NCBI GenBank assembly: GCA_050249235.1 | Contig: JBFWQW010000105.1 | Span: forward strand, 1-9,982 | DNA: 9,982 nt | Source: JAEKLB01 sp050249235 | Lineage (GTDB): Bacteria > Actinomycetota > Acidimicrobiia > Acidimicrobiales > CADCSY01 | Direction of reading: 5' to 3' | Shown: positions 1 through 6,575 of the stretch, piece by piece | Layout of the letters: each line of letters opens with the position of its first letter | Numbering within the stretch: position 1 is the first letter of the stretch | Notes under the pieces: generated by a model | The model's input: the letters and a program-made list of their open reading frames with translations, nothing else | Told to the model about the DNA's origin: nothing | The model's database searches: none | Made by a program: the position numbers and the translations under genes

Positions 1-664
1 TGATGTTCCGCCCGTCCGGCTCGGCCGACAGCACGTCGACCCGGGCGCCGAGCGCCTCCAGCACGGTCGGGGCCACGTGGGAGGCAGCGCCGTTCGCGCA
101 GTCGATCACCACCGAGAGCCCGTCGAGCCCCCGCCCGTCGAGCGAGCGCAGGAGGAAGCCCTGGTAGGGCTCGTCGGCCATGAACACCCGCCGGCGCACC
201 AGCCCGATGCCCGCACCGGCCCCCGTCCCCCGGACCCGGTGCGGCTCCCGGGCATCGTCGGGTGCTGCCCGGGGGTCGAGGGAGGCCACGACGGCCTCGA
301 CCCGGGCCTCCACCTCGTCGGGGAGCTTGAGCCCGCCGGCCGCGAACAGCTTGACGCCGTTGTCCGTGTACGGGTTGTGCGACGCCGAGATCATGGCGGC
401 GGGCATGCCCTCCCGGGCCGCGTGCCAGGCCAGGCCCGGCGTCGGCAGGACGCCGAGCAGCTCGACGTCGACGCCCTCGGCTGCGATCCCGGCCGCCAGG
501 GCGGCCTCGAGCATGGCGCCCGACTCGCGGGTGTCCCGGCCCACCAGCACCCGCGGCCCACCGAGGACCCTGGCCGTGGCCCGCCCGAGGGCGAGGGCGT
601 ACTCCGCGTCGAGCTCGGTGCCGGCGACGCCCCGGACCCCGTCGGTGCCGAAGCGCAGGCTCAC
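1..664 (-). CDS. glmM: Phosphoglucosamine mutase GlmM, N-terminal part (runs off left edge)
   Basis: GlmM interconverts glucosamine-6-phosphate and glucosamine-1-phosphate in the cytoplasm, feeding UDP-GlcNAc and peptidoglycan synthesis. The reading frame is open from a GTG at 664 to the window edge, giving 221 residues of a protein usually near 450. It starts with the family signature FGTDGVRG (residues 5-12). It carries the active-site loop ISASHNPY (92-99), in which Ser95 is the expected phosphoserine. A DCANGA segment of the second domain follows near residue 195. The metal-binding DGDxDR loop lies beyond the edge. The GTG is 10 nt after the rpsI stop, with no strong Shine-Dalgarno, so translational coupling to rpsI is likely. 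The order rplM-rpsI-glmM is common in Actinomycetota. Seen: motifs and frame. Inferred: substrate specificity, from the family and this gene order; other phosphohexomutases share the SASHNP motif. Confidence 0.94.
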   Translation of the reverse strand, partial: MSLRFGTDGVRGVAGTELDAEYALALGRATARVLGGPRVLVGRDTRESGAMLEAALAAGIAAEGVDVELLGVLPTPGLAWHAAREGMPAAMISASHNPYTDNGVKLFAAGGLKLPDEVEARVEAVVASLDPRAAPDDAREPHRVRGTGAGAGIGLVRRRVFMADEPYQGFLLRSLDGRGLDGLSVVIDCANGAASHVAPTVLEALGARVDVLSAEPDGRNI

Positions 665-674
665 CGTGCCGGCG

Positions 675-1067
675 CTACCGCTTCGAGTACTGCGGTGCCT
701 TGCGGGCCTTCTTGAGGCCGTACTTCTTGCTCTCCTTCTCGCGGGCGTCGCGAGTGAGGAAGCCGGCCCGCTTGAGCACCGTGCGCAGCTCGGGGTCGAG
801 CTCGATGAGGGAGCGGGCGATCCCGAGCCGGAGGGCACCGGCCTGGCCGGTCACACCGCCGCCGTCGAGCGTGGCGTCGACGTCGTAGGTCTCGGTGCTC
901 GTGAGCCGGAGGGGCTCCGTGACGATCATCTGGTGCGTCTGGGTCGGGAAGTACTCCGCCATGGGCCGCTTGTTGATGGTCACGACCCCGCTGCCGGGGC
1001 GGAAGCGGACCCGGGCGATCGCCTGCTTGCGGCGGCCGGTGGTCTGGGTGAGCGGCTTGTCGGCCAC
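675..1067 (-). CDS. rpsI: Small-subunit ribosomal protein uS9
   Basis: Protein S9 of the 30S subunit, 130 residues, the normal length. It has the family signatures GRRKQAIARV (11-20), GGGVTGQAGA (69-78) and the basic C-terminal tail ending YSKR. In the ribosome this tail reaches the P-site tRNA anticodon stem (family knowledge). The frame stays open far upstream. The GTG at 1067 is chosen because it matches the family N-terminus, sits 17 nt after the rplM stop, and has a GAGGAG Shine-Dalgarno about 10 nt upstream. Second gene of rplM-rpsI-glmM and probably co-transcribed from the promoter upstream of rplM. Nothing unusual is seen. Confidence 0.97.
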   Translation of the reverse strand: MADKPLTQTTGRRKQAIARVRFRPGSGVVTINKRPMAEYFPTQTHQMIVTEPLRLTSTETYDVDATLDGGGVTGQAGALRLGIARSLIELDPELRTVLKRAGFLTRDAREKESKKYGLKKARKAPQYSKR

Positions 1068-1084
1068 GGTTGCGGATCTCCTCG

Positions 1085-1534
1085 TCAGGCCGGCCGGCGG
1101 GCCGACGGGATGTCGAGCGGCACCGGGCTCTGGGCCGAGTGGGGGTGGGTCGGGCCGGCGTGCACCTTCAGCTTCGAGAGCATCGAGCGGCCGAGCGAGG
1201 TCTTGGGGAGCATCCCCCGGATCGCCCGGCGCACCACCTCCTCCGGCTTGGTGGCCATGAGGTCGCTGTAGCTGCTCGAGCGGAGGCCGCCGGGGTAGCC
1301 GGAGTGGCGGTAGGCGAGCTTCTTGCCGGCCTTGTCCGACGTGAGCACGACCTTGGCGGCGTTGACGACGATGACGTGGTCGCCCATGTCCATGTTCGGC
1401 GCGTAGGTGGGCTTGTGCTTGCCCCGGAGGATGCTGGCGACCTCGGTCGCCAGGCGGCCGAGGACCATGCCGTCGGCGTCGACGACGTGCCAGACGCGAT
1501 CGATGTCGTTGGGGGTGGGGCTGAACGTGCGCAC
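1085..1534 (-). CDS. rplM: Large-subunit ribosomal protein uL13
   Basis: Protein L13 of the 50S subunit, an early assembly protein, 149 residues. Conserved blocks are visible in order: LGRLA (25-29), RGKHKP (37-42), YRHSGYPGG (75-83), RGMLPK (106-111) and HPH (130-132). The frame is open 55 codons further upstream, but that extension is low-complexity Pro/Arg/Gly and crosses the proposed promoter. The GTG at 1534 gives the family N-terminus (RTFSPTP) and follows a GAGGA motif with a short spacer of about 4 nt. First gene of the rplM-rpsI-glmM unit, with a candidate promoter about 85 nt upstream. Confidence 0.97.
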   Translation of the reverse strand: MRTFSPTPNDIDRVWHVVDADGMVLGRLATEVASILRGKHKPTYAPNMDMGDHVIVVNAAKVVLTSDKAGKKLAYRHSGYPGGLRSSSYSDLMATKPEEVVRRAIRGMLPKTSLGRSMLSKLKVHAGPTHPHSAQSPVPLDIPSARRPA

Positions 1535-1618
1535 GACGTCCTCGTGTCTCTGGCCGGATGTCTTCGGCGGGTCGGGCGGGCCGCGGCAGGCGCGGACCCG
1601 GTTCCGGGCCGACGGGCG

Positions 1619-1647
1619 AGTGTAGGGGCCGTCCGGCCGACAGGCAA
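1619..1647 (-). promoter_or_regulatory. Predicted sigma70-type promoter of rplM-rpsI-glmM
   Basis: On the minus strand, TTGCCT (1647-1642) is followed by exactly 17 nt and then TACACT (1624-1619), a good TANNNT -10 box for a high-GC actinobacterium. Transcription would start near 1612 and leave a leader of roughly 78 nt before the rplM GTG. It lies at the only plausible head of this unit, because the upstream gene is divergent. This is prediction from pattern and position only. Confidence 0.6.
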
Positions 1648-1689
1648 TCGGCCCGCCCAGGCCCCGGCCCGGCCGGGGATCGCAGCCCC

Positions 1690-1724
1690 GGCCTGGCATC
1701 GCGGCAATGGCCTGGCGTCGCGGC
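1690..1724. repeat. Imperfect 16-nt direct repeat between the divergent rplM and threonine ammonia-lyase genes
   Basis: Two copies of GGCCTGGCRTCGCGGC lie at 1690-1705 and 1709-1724. They differ at one base and are separated by AAT, giving a period of 19 nt. Just to the left, the 8-mer CCCCGGCC occurs at 1662-1669 and 1686-1693 and inverted at 1671-1678. The rest of the 230-nt intergenic stretch (1535-1764) holds the two proposed promoters and no gene I can support. The repeats could be an operator, but GC-rich DNA makes such words by chance. Confidence 0.4.
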
Positions 1725-1751
1725 GCGGCGCCGGCGCCGGCCCCCGGCCCG

Positions 1752-1764
1752 TAGCGTGCCCGGC
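1752..1764 (+). promoter_or_regulatory. Leaderless-type -10 element of the threonine ammonia-lyase gene
   Basis: TAGCGT (1752-1757) matches TANNNT and ends exactly 7 nt before the GTG start at 1765. That spacing is typical of actinobacterial genes whose mRNA begins at the start codon. No Shine-Dalgarno precedes the GTG and no clear -35 box is seen (CGCCGG at the expected place). This supports the 1765 start over the upstream in-frame codons. Confidence 0.5.
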
Positions 1765-2961
1765 GTGGCCGAGGGCGGGGACGACCGGGTGTCGCGGGAC
1801 GACGTCGTCGAGGCGGCCCGGCTCCTCGACGGGGTGATCCGACCCACGCCGACGGCCGTGAGCGACGGCGTGAGCCGGGCGGTGGGCCGCACCGTGCACC
1901 TCAAGCCCGAGCACCTCCAGCGCACCGGGTCGTTCAAGATCCGGGGTGCCTACAACCGCATCGCCCGGCTCCGACCGGGCACCCCGGTGGTGGCGGCGTC
2001 GGCCGGCAACCACGCCCAGGGCGTCGCCCTCGCCGCCGCCCTGATCGGCTGCCCCGCGGTGGTCTACATGCCGGCGACCGTGGCCCTCCCCAAGCTCGAG
2101 GCCACCCGTGGCTACGGCGCCGAGGTGGTGCTCGTCGACGGCGGGATCGAGGAGGCCATCGCCGCGGCCCGGCTGGCCGACGGCGTCTTCGTGCCCCCCT
2201 TCGACGACCCCCTGGTGGTGGCCGGCCAGGGCACCGTCGGCCTCGAGCTCCTCCACGAGGCGCCCGGCGTCGAGACCCTCGTCGTGCCCGTCGGCGGCGG
2301 CGGCCTCATCGGCGGCATCGGCGTGGCGGTGGCCGGCGCGGTGCGGGTCGTCGGGGTCGAGGCCGAGGGCGCGGCGTCGATGATCCCCTCGCTCCGGGAG
2401 GGCCGGCCGGTCACCCTCGGGGCGGTGAACACGATCGCCGACGGCATCGCCACCCGGGCGCCGTCGGCGTTAACCGTCGAGCTGGTCCGGCGCCACGTCG
2501 ACGAGGTCGTCACCGTCACCGACGAGGACATCAGCCGGGCCATGCTCCTCCTGCTCGAGCGCTCGAAAGCGGTCGTCGAGCCGGCCGGCGGGGCCGCGCT
2601 GGCGGCCGTGCTGTCCGGACGGATCGCCGGGACCGGTCCCGTCGCCGTGGTCCTCTCTGGCGGCAACGTCGACCCGATCCTGCTCGGTCGGCTCATCGAG
2701 CACGGGCTCTCGGCCGCCGGCCGCTACCTCGTCCTGCGGGTCGTGCTCGACGACCGTCCCGGCTCGCTGGCCGCCCTCACCGCCGAGCTGGCCCGGCTCG
2801 GCCTCAACGTGCTCGACGTCGAGCACCACCGGGAAGGCGGCCGGCTGCCGCTCAACCGGGTGGAGGTCCGCCTCACGCTCGAGACCCGCGATCCCGCCCA
2901 CGGCTCCGAAGTGGTCGACGCCCTCCGGTCGACCGGCTTCACGGTGACCCTGACCGGCTGA
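1765..2961 (+). CDS. ilvA: Threonine ammonia-lyase (threonine dehydratase) with C-terminal ACT domain
   Basis: PLP enzyme that deaminates L-threonine to 2-oxobutanoate, the entry step to isoleucine; many members also act on serine. 398 residues from the GTG at 1765. The fold-II PLP domain covers about 8-315. It holds the cofactor lysine K58 in TGSFKIRGA (54-62), the substrate loop SAGNHAQG (79-86), the phosphate-binding loop VGGGGLIGG (176-184) and SGGN (298-301). A single ACT domain follows at about 321-396, starting YLVLRVVLDDRPGSL, which suggests allosteric control by an amino acid. The length fits the medium form with one ACT domain, not the long E. coli IlvA with two. A later in-frame GTG at 1789 is a weaker alternative start. 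The frame is open back to 1558, but that stretch is Arg/Pro-rich and unlike the family. It is the only plus-strand gene here, tail to tail with truA (20-nt gap). Whether it is biosynthetic or catabolic cannot be told from sequence. Confidence 0.92.
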   Translation: MAEGGDDRVSRDDVVEAARLLDGVIRPTPTAVSDGVSRAVGRTVHLKPEHLQRTGSFKIRGAYNRIARLRPGTPVVAASAGNHAQGVALAAALIGCPAVVYMPATVALPKLEATRGYGAEVVLVDGGIEEAIAAARLADGVFVPPFDDPLVVAGQGTVGLELLHEAPGVETLVVPVGGGGLIGGIGVAVAGAVRVVGVEAEGAASMIPSLREGRPVTLGAVNTIADGIATRAPSALTVELVRRHVDEVVTVTDEDISRAMLLLLERSKAVVEPAGGAALAAVLSGRIAGTGPVAVVLSGGNVDPILLGRLIEHGLSAAGRYLVLRVVLDDRPGSLAALTAELARLGLNVLDVEHHREGGRLPLNRVEVRLTLETRDPAHGSEVVDALRSTGFTVTLTG

Positions 2962-2981
2962 CGCGATCGCCGGCGGGACGC

Positions 2982-3800
2982 TCAGTACACAACCTCCCAG
3001 AGGCAGAGCCCCTGGGGCGGGGCCGGCTTGCCGGCCAGGGCCCGGTCGGCGCCGTTCAGGGCCGTCATCACCGACGCCGGCGTCCGGCGACCGAGCCCCA
3101 CCTCGACGAGGGTCCCGACGATCGAGCGGACCATCTGCTGGCAGAACGCGGTCGCCTCGATGTCGAAGCGGAGGAGGCCCTCGCCCAGGTCGTGCCAGCG
3201 GGTGTCGAGCACCCGGCGGGTCATCGACCAGGCCACCCCGGCGGGCACCCGGGGCCGGCGGCAGAACGACGTGAAGTCGTGCTCCCCGATGAGCGGATCG
3301 GCGCCGAGGCGGAGGCGCCTGAGGTCGAGCGGCTCGGCCACGTGCCAGGTGGTGGCGGCGAGGAACGGGCTCGGCACGGGCGTGTTCAGGATCGTGTACC
3401 GGTAGCGGCGGGCCCGAGCCGAGTGGCGGGCGTCGAACCCACCGGCGACCAGGTCGGCGGCGCGGGCCACGATCGTCGGGCCGCACACCTTGTTCACGGT
3501 CCGGACCAGCCCGTCGAGGTCGAGCGCGGCGGGGTCCCCGCCCGGCGGGACGACGTCGAAGGTGACCACCTGGCCCCAGGCGTGCACGCCGGCATCGGTC
3601 CGGCCGGCCACGGTGAGCTGCACGGGCTGGCGCAGGAACCGCTCGATGGTGGTGGCGAGGGTGCCCCCGACGGTCTTGACCCCCGGCTGGGGAGCGACGC
3701 CCGAGAAGCCGGTGCCGTCGTAGGCGACGACGAGCTTGACGCGCACGAGCGGCCCCGGAGGGCCGCTCGTGAGATCGACGACGTCGTCGAAGAGCGACAT
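2982..3800 (-). CDS. truA: tRNA pseudouridine(38-40) synthase TruA
   Basis: TruA isomerises uridines 38-40 in the anticodon stem-loop of many tRNAs. 272 residues if started at the ATG at 3800. The catalytic motif GRTDAGVHA (66-74) contains the nucleophile Asp69, and RARRYRYTIL is the expected second-half motif. The protein ends LCLWEVVY, as the family often does. The ATG directly abuts the rplQ stop (TAG-ATG), so translation may be coupled, yet no Shine-Dalgarno is visible. The first 18 residues, before VRVKLVVAYDG, are extra relative to the usual family start, and a 12-bp hairpin covers codons 9-19. An alternative GTG start at 3746 would give 254 residues and sits at the 3' base of that hairpin. 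The usual FxGW motif reads FSGV here. The last gene of the infA-to-truA series, convergent with the threonine ammonia-lyase gene, with no clear terminator between. Confidence 0.95.
   Translation of the reverse strand: MSLFDDVVDLTSGPPGPLVRVKLVVAYDGTGFSGVAPQPGVKTVGGTLATTIERFLRQPVQLTVAGRTDAGVHAWGQVVTFDVVPPGGDPAALDLDGLVRTVNKVCGPTIVARAADLVAGGFDARHSARARRYRYTILNTPVPSPFLAATTWHVAEPLDLRRLRLGADPLIGEHDFTSFCRRPRVPAGVAWSMTRRVLDTRWHDLGEGLLRFDIEATAFCQQMVRSIVGTLVEVGLGRRTPASVMTALNGADRALAGKPAPPQGLCLWEVVY
3744..3771 (-). other. Perfect 12-bp hairpin with UCCG tetraloop over the 5' end of truA
   Basis: Minus-strand transcript CACGAGCGGCCC, loop UCCG, then GGGCCGCUCGUG. The 12-bp stem is perfect and the loop is a UNCG tetraloop closed by C-G, an exceptionally stable class. 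It begins about 30 nt after the rplQ stop and ends on the alternative truA GTG (3746-3744). No U-run follows. It could act as a U-less terminator or attenuator after rplQ, an RNA processing or stability element, or a block on truA initiation. Structure is seen; function is inferred. Confidence 0.6.
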
Positions 3801-4154
3801 CTACACCAGTTCGATGCGGGCCATCGGGGCGTTGTCACCGTGGCGGGGGCCGAGCTTGAGGATGCGGGTGTAGCCGCCGTTCCGGTCGGCGTAGCGGGGC
3901 CCGATCTCGGCGAAGAGCTTGTGGGCCATGTCCTTGTCGCGGATGAAGGCGACGACCTGGCGCTGGTTGTGGACGCCGCCCTTCTTGGCCTTGGTGATCA
4001 CCTTCTCGGCCACCGGGCGCAGGGCCTTGGCCTTGGCCTCGGTGGTCACGATGGCCTCGGCCGCGATGAGCGAGGCCACCAGGTTGCCGAACATGGCCTT
4101 CTGGTGGGCGGCGTCACCGCCGAAGCGCTTGCCCTTGGTGGGGGTGCCGAGCAT
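3801..4154 (-). CDS. rplQ: Large-subunit ribosomal protein bL17
   Basis: Protein L17 of the 50S subunit, near the peptide exit tunnel. 117 residues, normal for the family. Diagnostic stretches are TPTKGKRFGG (4-13), TTEAKAKALRP (37-47) and the C-terminal block GPRYADRNGGYTRI, followed by GDNAPMARIELV. The ATG at 4154 comes 9 nt after the rpoA stop, and a GAGGA motif overlapping that stop serves as its Shine-Dalgarno. rpoA-rplQ is the usual end of the alpha operon. The stop touches the truA ATG. Confidence 0.97.
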   Translation of the reverse strand: MLGTPTKGKRFGGDAAHQKAMFGNLVASLIAAEAIVTTEAKAKALRPVAEKVITKAKKGGVHNQRQVVAFIRDKDMAHKLFAEIGPRYADRNGGYTRILKLGPRHGDNAPMARIELV

Positions 4155-4163
4155 GGCGGGTCC

Positions 4164-5102
4164 TCAGTCCTTCTGGCGCAGCGACAGGCCGCGCTCGTCG
4201 AGCTTCTCGATGACCTCGTCGAGCGACTTCTGCCCGAAGTTGGTGATGGCCAGCAGGTCGTCGTCGGTCTTCTGCAGGAGCTCCCCGATGGTGTTGACCT
4301 GGGCCCGCTTGAGGCAGTTGCGGGGCCGCTCGGACAGGTCGAGGTCCTCGATCGGGAGGTCCATGTCGGGCGAGCCCGTCGACGTGGTCGCCATCTCGCC
4401 CAGCTCGAGGCCCTGGGGGGCCTCGCTCATGTCGGCCACCAGCGCCACCAGCGACCGGAGCGTGTCGCCGGCCGACGCCAGTGCCTCACGGGGGCTGATG
4501 GCGCCGTCGGTCTCGATGTCGAGGATCAGGCGGTCGAAGTTCGTCGACTGCTCGACCCGGGTGGGCTCGACGTCGAAGGTGACCCGCCGCACCGGCGAGA
4601 AGATCGAGTCGACCGGGATCACCCCGATCACGGTGGACTTCTTGTTGCGGTCGGCCGAGACGTAGCCCCGGCCCCGCTCCACGGTGAGGTCGACGGCCAG
4701 GCGGCCCTTGGCGTTCATCGTGGCGATGTGGAGGTCGCGGTTGAGCACCTCGACGTCCGAGCTCACCTGGATGTCGGCGGCGGTCACGTCGGCCGGTCCC
4801 CGCACGTCGAGGCGCACGGTCACGGCTTCCTCGGACTGCGAGGTCAGCACCAGGTCCTTCAGGTTCAGGATGATGTCGGTGACGTCCTCGGTCACCCCGG
4901 GGATGGTCGAGAACTCGTGGAGCGCGTCGTCGAAGCGCACCTGGGTGACCGCCGCGCCCGGGATGGACGAGAGCAGGGTCCGCCGCAGGGAGTTGCCGAG
5001 GGTGTGACCGAAGCCCGGCTCGAGCGGACCGATGGCGAACCGCTGACGGTTGCCGACGGCCTCGTCGATGGGCTCGACGGTGGGGCGCTGCATGACCAGC
5101 AT
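4164..5102 (-). CDS. rpoA: DNA-directed RNA polymerase alpha subunit
   Basis: The alpha subunit dimerises to nucleate RNA polymerase assembly; its C-terminal domain contacts UP elements and activators. 312 residues. The N-terminal domain (about 15-228) shows GFGHTLGNSLRRTLLSSIPG (30-49), the dimerisation and assembly helix. After an acidic/serine linker (about 232-247), the C-terminal domain (about 248-308) contains ERPRNCLK (258-265). Arg259 aligns with E. coli R265, the main DNA-contact residue, and N262, C263 and K265 are also kept. The ATG at 5102 has GAAGGA 6 nt upstream. A second ATG three codons later is possible but less well placed. The gap to rpsD is 63 nt, with no promoter or terminator that I can support. 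Confidence 0.98.
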   Translation of the reverse strand: MLVMQRPTVEPIDEAVGNRQRFAIGPLEPGFGHTLGNSLRRTLLSSIPGAAVTQVRFDDALHEFSTIPGVTEDVTDIILNLKDLVLTSQSEEAVTVRLDVRGPADVTAADIQVSSDVEVLNRDLHIATMNAKGRLAVDLTVERGRGYVSADRNKKSTVIGVIPVDSIFSPVRRVTFDVEPTRVEQSTNFDRLILDIETDGAISPREALASAGDTLRSLVALVADMSEAPQGLELGEMATTSTGSPDMDLPIEDLDLSERPRNCLKRAQVNTIGELLQKTDDDLLAITNFGQKSLDEVIEKLDERGLSLRQKD

Positions 5103-5165
5103 CTGGCTTCCTTCAACTGGGGAGTGGCGAAAAGGCGGGACGGGCGTGGAGCGGGAGAGCGGGCG

Positions 5166-5795
5166 CTACTTGGAGTAGAGCTCGACGATGAGCTGCTCCC
5201 GCACGGGCACGTCGATGTGCTCGCGCATGGGCAGGTCGCGGGCCGTGACCGAGGCGCCGCTGTCGCCGACCTCGAGCCACGGCGGCACGAGCCGGTCGAT
5301 CGTCTCCATGTTGTGGCGGACGACGATCATGGCCTTGGCCTTGTCGCCCAGCTCCACCTTGTCGCCCTTGCGGAGGCTGTAGGAGGGGACGGTGACCCGC
5401 CGGCCGTTCACCTTGACGTGGCCGTGGCGGACGAGCTGACGGGCCTGGGCCCGGCTCGAGCCCCACCCGGCCCGGAAGGCGACGTTGTCGAGCCGGAGCT
5501 CGAGCATCCGGAGCAGGTTCTCGCCGGTGACGCCCTTCTGGCGGTTCGCCTCCTGGTACAGGTTGCGGAACTGCTTCTCGAAGAGGCCGTAGATGCGGCG
5601 GGCCTTCTGCTTCTCCCGGAGCTGGACCAGGTACTCGGAGTCCTTGCGGCGCAGCTGCGTGCGGCCGTGCTCGCCGGGCGGGTAGGGGCGACGCTCGATC
5701 GGGCACTTCATCGAGTCGCACTTCGGGCCCTTGAGGAAGAGCTTCATCTTCTCCCGGCGGCAGAGGCGGCAGACGGGACCGGTGTAGCGAGCCAT
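5166..5795 (-). CDS. rpsD: Small-subunit ribosomal protein uS4, zinc-binding form
   Basis: Protein S4 is a primary 16S rRNA binder that starts 30S assembly. 209 residues. The N-terminus has a complete four-cysteine zinc site, C9-X2-C12-X13-C26-X4-C31, the same spacing as in Thermus thermophilus S4. Next come the ERRPYPPGEHG block (36-46) and an S4 RNA-binding domain (ARQLVRHGHVKVNGRRV). The protein ends EQLIVELYSK. The ATG at 5795 overlaps the rpsK stop by one base (TGATG) and has GGAGGG 4 nt upstream. S4 of Streptomyces and Mycobacterium, from memory, lacks these cysteines, so the zinc form is a useful lineage marker. S4 represses the alpha operon in E. coli; no such site was recognised here. 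Confidence 0.97.
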   Translation of the reverse strand: MARYTGPVCRLCRREKMKLFLKGPKCDSMKCPIERRPYPPGEHGRTQLRRKDSEYLVQLREKQKARRIYGLFEKQFRNLYQEANRQKGVTGENLLRMLELRLDNVAFRAGWGSSRAQARQLVRHGHVKVNGRRVTVPSYSLRKGDKVELGDKAKAMIVVRHNMETIDRLVPPWLEVGDSGASVTARDLPMREHIDVPVREQLIVELYSK

Positions 5796-6193
5796 CAGAC
5801 CCTCCGACGCTTCGGCGGCCGACAGCCGTTGTGGGGCACCGGGGTGACGTCCTTGATGCCCGAGACCTCGATGCCGGTGTTCATGATCGACCGGATGGCG
5901 GTCTCCCGACCGGAGCCCGGACCCTTGACGAGCACGTCGACCTTGCGGACCCCGTGCTCCATGGCCCGCCGGGCGCACTGCTCGGCCGCCATCTGCGCCG
6001 CGAAGGGCGTCGACTTCCGGGACCCCTTGAAGCCCACGTTGCCGGCGGAGGCCCAGGCGAGGACGTTGCCCTCCTGGTCGGTGATCGAGATGATCGTGTT
6101 GTTGAAGGAGCTCTTGATGTGCGCCACCCCGAAGGTGACGTTCTTGCGCTCCTTGCGACGCGGGCGTCGACCGCCCGGCTTCGGCTTCGCCAT
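5795..6193 (-). CDS. rpsK: Small-subunit ribosomal protein uS11
   Basis: Protein S11 of the 30S platform, near the mRNA exit and the Shine-Dalgarno helix. 132 residues. Visible signatures are VTFGVAHIKSSFNNTI (19-34), GFKGSRKSTPFAAQ (54-67), VKGPGSGRE (89-97) and the highly conserved C-terminus DVTPVPHNGCRPPKRRRV (115-132). The ATG at 6193 directly follows the rpsM TAG, with an AGGAAG Shine-Dalgarno inside the end of rpsM. The stop shares one base with the rpsD start. Ordinary in all respects. Confidence 0.98.
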   Translation of the reverse strand: MAKPKPGGRRPRRKERKNVTFGVAHIKSSFNNTIISITDQEGNVLAWASAGNVGFKGSRKSTPFAAQMAAEQCARRAMEHGVRKVDVLVKGPGSGRETAIRSIMNTGIEVSGIKDVTPVPHNGCRPPKRRRV

Positions 6194-6571
6194 CTACTTC
6201 CTGACCTTCTTCTTGCCGGCGACGGTCTTCTTGGGACCTTTGCGGGTGCGGGCGTTGGTGTGGGTGCGCTGCCCTCGCACCGGTAGGCCCCGGCGGTGTC
6301 GCAGGCCCTGGTAGCAGCCGATCTCCATCTTGCGCTTGATGTCGTTCTGGACGTCGCGACGCAGGTCGCCCTCGACCTTGAGGTTCTGGTCGACCCAGGC
6401 CCGGATGCGGTTGACCTCCTCGTCGGTGAGGTCGCGGACCCGGGTGTCGGGGTTTATGTCGACCGCGGCGCAGAGCTGCTTGGCGATGCTCGGGCCGATC
6501 CCGAACACGTAGGTCAGGGAGATCTCGAGCCGCTTCTCGCGGGGGATGTCGACGCCGGCGATGCGAGCCAT
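6194..6571 (-). CDS. rpsM: Small-subunit ribosomal protein uS13
   Basis: Protein S13 of the 30S head, which contacts the 50S subunit (bridge B1) and the P-site tRNA. 125 residues. It begins MARIAGVDIP, has the helix-hairpin segment YVFGIGPSIA (21-30), and carries the signature RHRRGLPVRGQRT (91-103), followed by a lysine-rich tail. The ATG at 6571 is 4 nt after the rpmJ stop. The frame is open back to 6625, but that would overlap rpmJ and add residues foreign to the family. Confidence 0.98.
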   Translation of the reverse strand: MARIAGVDIPREKRLEISLTYVFGIGPSIAKQLCAAVDINPDTRVRDLTDEEVNRIRAWVDQNLKVEGDLRRDVQNDIKRKMEIGCYQGLRHRRGLPVRGQRTHTNARTRKGPKKTVAGKKKVRK

Positions 6572-6575
6572 GGCC

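Noticed and set aside
1558..1764. Upstream extension of the threonine ammonia-lyase gene (69 codons)
   Set aside because: The added residues are Arg/Pro/Gly low complexity and unlike the family, they run through the proposed promoters, and a leaderless-type -10 box points to the GTG at 1765.
2962..2981. Terminator or attachment site in the convergent gap, including the palindrome GCGATCGC (2963-2970)
   Set aside because: Only 20 nt are available, there is no stem-loop with a usable loop, and an 8-bp palindrome alone is not evidence.
3021..3036. Inverted repeat GGCCGGC-TT-GCCGGCC as a terminator for the plus-strand gene
   Set aside because: It lies inside the conserved 3' end of truA, has a 2-nt loop and no T-run. 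Such GC palindromes are expected by chance at this composition.
5103..5165. Regulatory element between rpsD and rpoA
   Set aside because: A short pyrimidine-rich stretch with no hairpin or promoter that I can support, apart from the rpoA Shine-Dalgarno.
3192..6314. A plus-strand open frame of 1040 codons antisense to truA, rplQ, rpoA, rpsD and rpsK
   Set aside because: It is the shadow of the GC-rich minus-strand genes. The translation is Gly/Ala/Val/Asp/His-rich with no recognisable domain, and every conserved protein signature in the region reads on the minus strand.
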